From: Phoenix dactylifera
Taxonomy: Eukaryota; Streptophyta; Magnoliopsida; Arecales; Arecaceae
DNA length: 64,000 nt
Assembly: GCF_009389715.1 (NCBI RefSeq)
Contig: NC_052392.1
Location: forward strand, 38,931,410 to 38,995,409
Direction: 5' to 3'
Shown here: one piece after another, positions 58,901 through 64,000 of the stretch
Position numbering within the stretch: position 1 is the stretch's first letter
Layout of the letters: each line of letters starts with the position of its first letter
The notes under the pieces: model-generated
Databases searched by the model: none
What the model was told of the DNA's origin: nothing
Seen by the model: only the letters and a program-made list of their open reading frames with translations
Program-made: the position numbers and the translations under genes

Positions 58901-59368
58901 GGACTCTTTTGGTTCGCAGAATTTTATTTTTTCTCACTGGAATATTTTTTCTGGGAAGATGGTTCATGAGAATATGATGCTTGAAAAAATAGTTTTAGCA
59001 TGTTTGGTTGATCATGAGAAAGTAGCGCATCCGAGAGTAGCTTATATTTGGTTGATCATCTACTATTTTGAAAAAGTTGCATAACATACATATTATACCT
59101 TTAATAAAGGAAAAGACCTTACCCATAAATTTTGATGGCTTATAAGTATTTTTGGAAAAAAAAAGGACCATAATTTCCAACCGGTGCGAAAGTAGCTTTT
59201 TCATATCTCTCATATTTTTTTCTTCCATGAATCATTGAAATAGATTCTTATTTCCATGGGAATGCTACTTTTTAATCTTTTTTTTCTTTGAAAACTTCAA
59301 CCAAACAAGAGATATTTCCACATTTTCTCTTCTTCTTTTTCCGCGAATCGAACGAGTAGTAATAGTCC
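58901..59368. mobile_element. MITE with imperfect terminal inverted repeats, 468 bp
   Basis: The left end GGACTCTTTTGGTTCGCAGA is matched inverted by the right end, whose complement reads GGACTATTACTACTCGTTCG and continues ATTCGCGGAA. The 'TTTGGTTCGCGGAA' signature is typical of plant hAT- or Harbinger-like MITEs. No identical target duplication was found. Confidence 0.55.
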
Positions 59369-60608
59369 TAAGATCTCATCATCTTCGGCAATAGCTGTTA
59401 TATATTTTCCCAAAAAGTTCCAATTAGATATCTCATTTTAAAGAGGATTATAGACTTATAGTTGATAAATATAGATGCGGCATATGTGGATTATTATTAT
59501 GCACGCATGATTGGCCCACGGGCGGCATTAATTGGAGCCTATGCGGGCCATTATCTCGAGCCCATTGAGAGGGTGATAGCCTGCTAGTGTCAGCCCATTG
59601 AGGCCCTGATGCAGCATTGGGCCTAGTCCGATTAGGCATGACATGCATGAATATGGGTGCACGCAAAGAAGATCCCATGCATAGCAATTAGCAACTACAT
59701 GGAAGCGTTTCTTCCAGTACTCATTCAAAACCGTGTAACATTATATTATTATAAAACTTGTAAAATAATGATCCTATCGAATCTCGCAATTCCACTCATC
59801 ACCTTACCATTCATCGCAAATATCCATTGTAATGCCTGCACCACATTCTCTTCTACGACAAATAATTTTCATAACTATAGAAATATCAAAAACTTATGCT
59901 ACGGAGTCACACCTCATTATCTATATTTTCTACAAGAAGGTGGCTCTTATCGCCGTAATGCTACTCCACCAATTTTGTCTTTGCACTTTTGGATTAAAAA
60001 ACAAAAAAATACATTTACTTGCGTAAAAAATACCAAGCTTCTATGTCACATCGCCATCAATTCATTATATTATTATAAGAATCTATGCGGCATGCATTTA
60101 AACTCGACAATATATAAAATAAATTTTAGGTATTTATATATAAAATCAAAAAATAAAAATAATATTTTTTAACTGATTTTTTTTTTGAATAAGGTACTGG
60201 ATTGTTACATTATACTACTAATATTCTCTTGTAATCTTAAGTTAGCTATTGGTTTTAGGGTTCTAAACAAAACTAGGCTTGCTTTCCGAGGAATCACCCA
60301 ACAGCATTCCCTCTTTCCCTCTTTTTCTACTGCAGCCTGCTTTTATGACACACGTGTCGTGAGTCATGGCCACCAATTTGAAGTCTACTGGTACATGACG
60401 GGGACCACCAAATTAATTCACAGTTACCGACTTACCGCGTTACTCTATCATGTAACGTACCCTAGACCCCAATCCAACGGTCAAAAGATGGCCCTCATGA
60501 AAGAAAAACATCTTCTTATATTACTCCGCCGACGCATCGTACCGCGAGTACCGTGCTCGGGGACCGTGACGGCTTTGATACCCTAGAAAGGAACTCTTCC
60601 CGTGAACC
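59369..60608. other. Upstream region of the SDH6 gene
   Basis: Two AGCCCATTGA motifs occur near 59558-59600. A G-box/ABRE-like ACACGTGTC lies at about 60350-60358, and a TATA-like TTATATTA near 60515. Assignment of any of these to SDH6 control is inference. Open frames here are judged non-coding. Confidence 0.35.
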
Positions 60609-60636
60609 CGAGAGAGAGAGAGAGAGAGAGAGAGAG
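60609..60636 (+). promoter_or_regulatory. (GA)n leader immediately before SDH6 start
   Basis: An uninterrupted GA run of about 27 bases ends two bases before the ATG at 60639. Confidence 0.6.
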
Positions 60637-60638
60637 CG

Positions 60639-60836
60639 ATGGCGGAGGAGAGCTCGGATTCGTCGCAAGGGGGGTTTCTGGGGAAGCACTACGAGGAGGT
60701 GAAGGGGCACTGGAGGAGGAACCTCGCCTTCTTGGACTACTACAAGAAGACGCTGGGCCGCGCGGAGCCCCTACCTAAGTGGACCGACGCCGACGTCGAG
60801 GAGTTCATCGCCTCCGATCTCGTCTACGGCCCCCAG
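60639..60836 (+). CDS. SDH6: Succinate dehydrogenase subunit 6 (plant-specific), first exon only
   Basis: Plant-specific accessory subunit of mitochondrial complex II. Exon 1 encodes 66 residues and ends in phase 0 at CCCCAG followed by a GTATCG donor. It contains GKHYEEVKGHWRRNLAFLDYY, and the segment LPKWTDADVEEFIASDLVYG matches the family's 'LP-x-W-x-x-x-D-V-(D/E)-E-F-I-A-S-D-P-V-x-G-P' signature, with L where most relatives have P. The membrane-associated rest (beginning about LKAL/REA in relatives) was not found in 60837-64000, so the gene continues past the right edge. The start is the only ATG after the GA leader. Confidence 0.82.
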
Positions 60837-63800
60837 GTATCGTCACCGATCGTTTCTTGATCCGACTCCATCTTTGGATTCTTGATCAGGGCTCTTTGTG
60901 GTCTTGGATTTCCAATCCATTATGGCTTGCTTTGCTTCCTTGATTTACGTTGATGGTCGCTTTGTTTATCTTGGATTAGGCTTTGCGTTGGATGATTTTA
61001 GATGGCTTTTCTTTTTATTCGGTTGTTGTGGATTTTTGGGGCTTTTAGTCGATTTGGAATTTGTGGTTGTTTTAGAGTTTTGATGGGGCTTGCTGTCGAG
61101 CAAGCTGTGTTTTTTTTTTCCTTTCCAATTTTTGAAGGATCCATGGGTAAAGTGGAATAGTTGTTGATTTTCTTTGGTCTTGGGGTTTGAATTGGGATTT
61201 ATCTGAGTGTTGCTGGAGATTTTGATTTTCTTTTTGATTACTATATCGTTTCACTTGCCTGCTCGTATTATCACATAGTTAGATGTTTTGTTTTGGATGG
61301 TCTTATCCGGATTGTATTTTTCGCTTCTGATTGAAGATTGAAATTTTAATGTGGATAGTCATTGTTCTATATTGCTGCAAGGAGGCTAATGCTATCCTGT
61401 TCTTTTGTTTGAAATAAATGATCAGCATATAATTTTTCAATGCGCTGAATTGCTATTTCTTTAGGTTGTCTGATGGCGACCGATAAAATAGTTCCTCAAG
61501 AGTTCTTACTTAGACGAATAGAGATGTGTTGTTTCTTTTTGTGGAAGTAGGATTTCCCAATATCGTATTAAAGATGGTAGGCTGGGGAAATGTATTGCTA
61601 GTACAAATCAATTTCTTCTTGTAAGTTTTTGAATTTAAGTCAAAAAAATGAAATCATGGTGACATTGGCATGTATAATATAAGGAAAATGTTTATTTGTC
61701 GCTGGGCAGTTGTGAGCTTAATGGGTATTCCTTTCTTCCCTTCTTTCTTTCAGCTTCATGATTCTAAATAGTGGTTACTTTTTTTACCTTTTCTACTTTT
61801 TCCTTCTCTTGCTCTCTCTCAAGCTCTGTTTTATTGTCGAAAAGGTATAACGAAGTTGCTTGAAATTCAACATTTTAACCTCTGGTTTTTATGCTAGTTT
61901 CATGTCATTCTCTTATTGATTCTACATGGTATCTAGTATGTGATTGCATCATTTTGGTATTGACACTTTCTACTTTAATATATTTGAAGGTGGAGCTAAA
62001 TTAGTCATTCTAGAGCAATGTATCCACTTAACAGGAAAAATATGCTTAGCGTTATCAGCAAAGGGGATACATTAGCTTGTTGAAATTGAAGAAATTCATA
62101 AAGTCTCAGTTAATTTGACTATGTACACTGAAAAATTCATGCACAAACATGTTTCAGTGGATTATCTTTTTGCAGTTACAAATGCATTATTTACAGTGCT
62201 TGTCATTTTGAAAGCCTTTTTGGAAAGTTACTTCTTATTATTGCTCATTCTTGACCAGTTATTGTAATTTGTTGTAAAAAGAAAACCATTTTTTTCTCAT
62301 AATCAGGGCCTAAAAACTTGATTTTGGTTTTGGTCTTTCTGGATTTGTGTAGTTTTGTTGATTTGTCGTAGTTTTTAAGTTCCGGTCAAAAAACAAAAAT
62401 AAAAAAGCATTTACAAAATAGAAGAAAGTTAACAGAAGCCAAGAAAAGTTAGTACATGTCATTTTGGATTTTTTTTTGGGTATCAAGGTTCTTTATTCAT
62501 GCAGTTTTGATGATATTATTTTGAAGTTAATATTGCATATAAGTGAAACATAAAAGCATACTTGTAATTTGTAAATTGAATTTTTAACATGCCCATCTTC
62601 AATTGTTTACGTATTCGGCTTTAGTTAGTTGGGCATTCATATATTTAGCAATTGTGAAGCTTTTTAGTGTCTTGTGTGTCCATTTTTTTCCTCCATTTCA
62701 TAGTAGGACTCAAGGATATATTGGATTTGGGCATTTCTCTCTCACATTTTTGAGCTTAAGTTGCTATTCAATTAAATGCACGAAGTTATAGAATATCATA
62801 ATCATATTGCAAGAAAAATACTATTCCTAGAAAAAAATACTATTCCTAGAAATTTTTTCTACTTAGCTGTTCACATTTCGTTTTCTAAAGTATTTTGAGG
62901 TCTGACCTGCCAAGGGCCATAATTATTATCTTTTCCCTCTTTTAACTCAAGTAAAGGAGGGAAAGTCATTGAAAAATGATGCTCTATAGCCTATGTACCT
63001 AAAACGACAAAGAGATGATCCCAATATGATTGTGGACACCAAAGTGAAGCTCAAAGAAAAGCATCTTTGTTTGTTATGGTCTAGTTTTGTTCAGAACAAC
63101 TGTGAGTCAATAATGCTAAACAATTAGATGAAGTACACAAGTCGGAGTGACTCAGTTAATTCAACTGCAGGAACTCCATCTTAGTCATATAAAGAATACT
63201 GGTGCATCTAATACACAGACATGCACTCACTAAATTTCAATATTTAAGCACTGCATGCTGTGCTTTTAATTGTCGGTACATGAAATGACACATATGCCGT
63301 GCCTTTCTAGCTGAATAGTCCCATTAAAGCGAGACAGAAAAAAATGTAATGTTGTCGATGGGCACATGAAGATACAGAATAAATGCTTGATTCTTGTTTG
63401 TTTGACATACTGCTTTCAGTGGGTTCATGGTGCCAAAGTTGTCTATTTTAACCATGTTCTTTGAGTCATTTTGACTTTAATTCATTATTTGAATGTTTCT
63501 CTTCTGCCATTTCCTCGAACATATATTTTATATTTGCAATCTCTCTAATTAGTTACTGCTAACATTGTAACTATGAAGTAGAAAGGTCTTAGCATGCATA
63601 TGCAACACAAATAAGGTTTTCCGGTTGCAAGCATATTTTAGATATTTGAAAAGTAGAAAAGTAAAGATGGAATATAGAAAAAATAAGAAAAAATGTGCAG
63701 AGTAAGAATAATATTAGTTGAAATTTTAGGCTCCCATTTAAATGATGTCACTTTATTTACTTTAGCACTGAATTTCTGACAGTATTTTGATGTAATAAAA

Positions 63801-64000
63801 GAACCAAATAAGTGAAAATGGTTTCCTAAAACAAAACTTCGAACTTGTTTCATGCTTCCTGATCTAGTTTTGGTTAATTAGAGATTGCATTGATAGCACA
63901 TATTTTAATTTTTCCTCCCAACTTTACTTTTCATGTGCTGGTTTAGAGATTACCTCTATTATTTACTCTCCTGTAAATTTCACCTTACCAGTTGATAGGA
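60837..64000 (+). other. First intron of SDH6 (runs off the window)
   Basis: More than 3.1 kb of AT-rich sequence following a GTATCG donor. I searched by eye for the expected second exon and saw none; short open frames have no recognised domains. Confidence 0.55.

Overview
This is nuclear DNA of a flowering plant, most likely a monocot and possibly a palm. The palm placement is an impression from protein similarity, very long introns and repeat style; nothing here proves it. Six protein-coding genes with plant orthologues can be reconstructed by joining exons at consensus splice sites. The remainder is AT-rich intergenic and intronic DNA full of decayed transposable elements. I see no CRISPR array, operon, prokaryotic gene, rRNA or convincing tRNA gene.

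Layout, left to right. (1) 1-2474: intergenic, with a decayed reverse-strand RNase H domain of a LINE. (2) 2475-9624, plus strand: a five-exon type-A two-component response regulator of cytokinin signalling; intron 1 holds a rearranged miniature LTR retrotransposon (TRIM). (3) 11787-20879, minus: a three-exon UPF0301/DUF179 (AlgH-like) protein, probably plastid-targeted, with a 7.4-kb first intron; it converges tail-to-tail with (2). (4) 20880-30032: intergenic, with a LINE tail, a 1.3-kb element with inverted termini carrying gene-like GC-rich cargo, LTR remnants and MITE copies. (5) 30033-33335, minus: cytosolic leucyl-tRNA synthetase with an uninterrupted CDS and a 5'-UTR intron. (6) 33984-41017: intergenic, with a second TRIM and, beside it, a broken AT-hook nuclear-localized (AHL/PPC-domain) gene split by a 604-bp solo LTR flanked by GTGAC duplications. 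(7) 41018-49421, minus: a RABA2-type Rab11 GTPase whose two exons are separated by a 7.7-kb intron. (8) 51586-54977, minus: a five-exon GDSL esterase/lipase whose first intron appears to use a GC-AG splice pair. (9) 54978-60638: intergenic, with LINE pieces and a 468-bp MITE. (10) 60639 to the right edge, plus: the first exon of succinate dehydrogenase subunit 6, its remaining exons outside the window.

The genes belong to unrelated processes (hormone signalling, translation, vesicle traffic, lipid/ester hydrolysis, respiration) and do not form a functional cluster. The most informative structures are the transposon-gene interactions: the AHL pseudogene with its datable LTR insertion, the TRIM family with recognisable PBS and PPT, the possible gene-capturing element, the GC-AG intron and a 24-bp perfect hairpin. 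I found nothing that I would call a new biological system.
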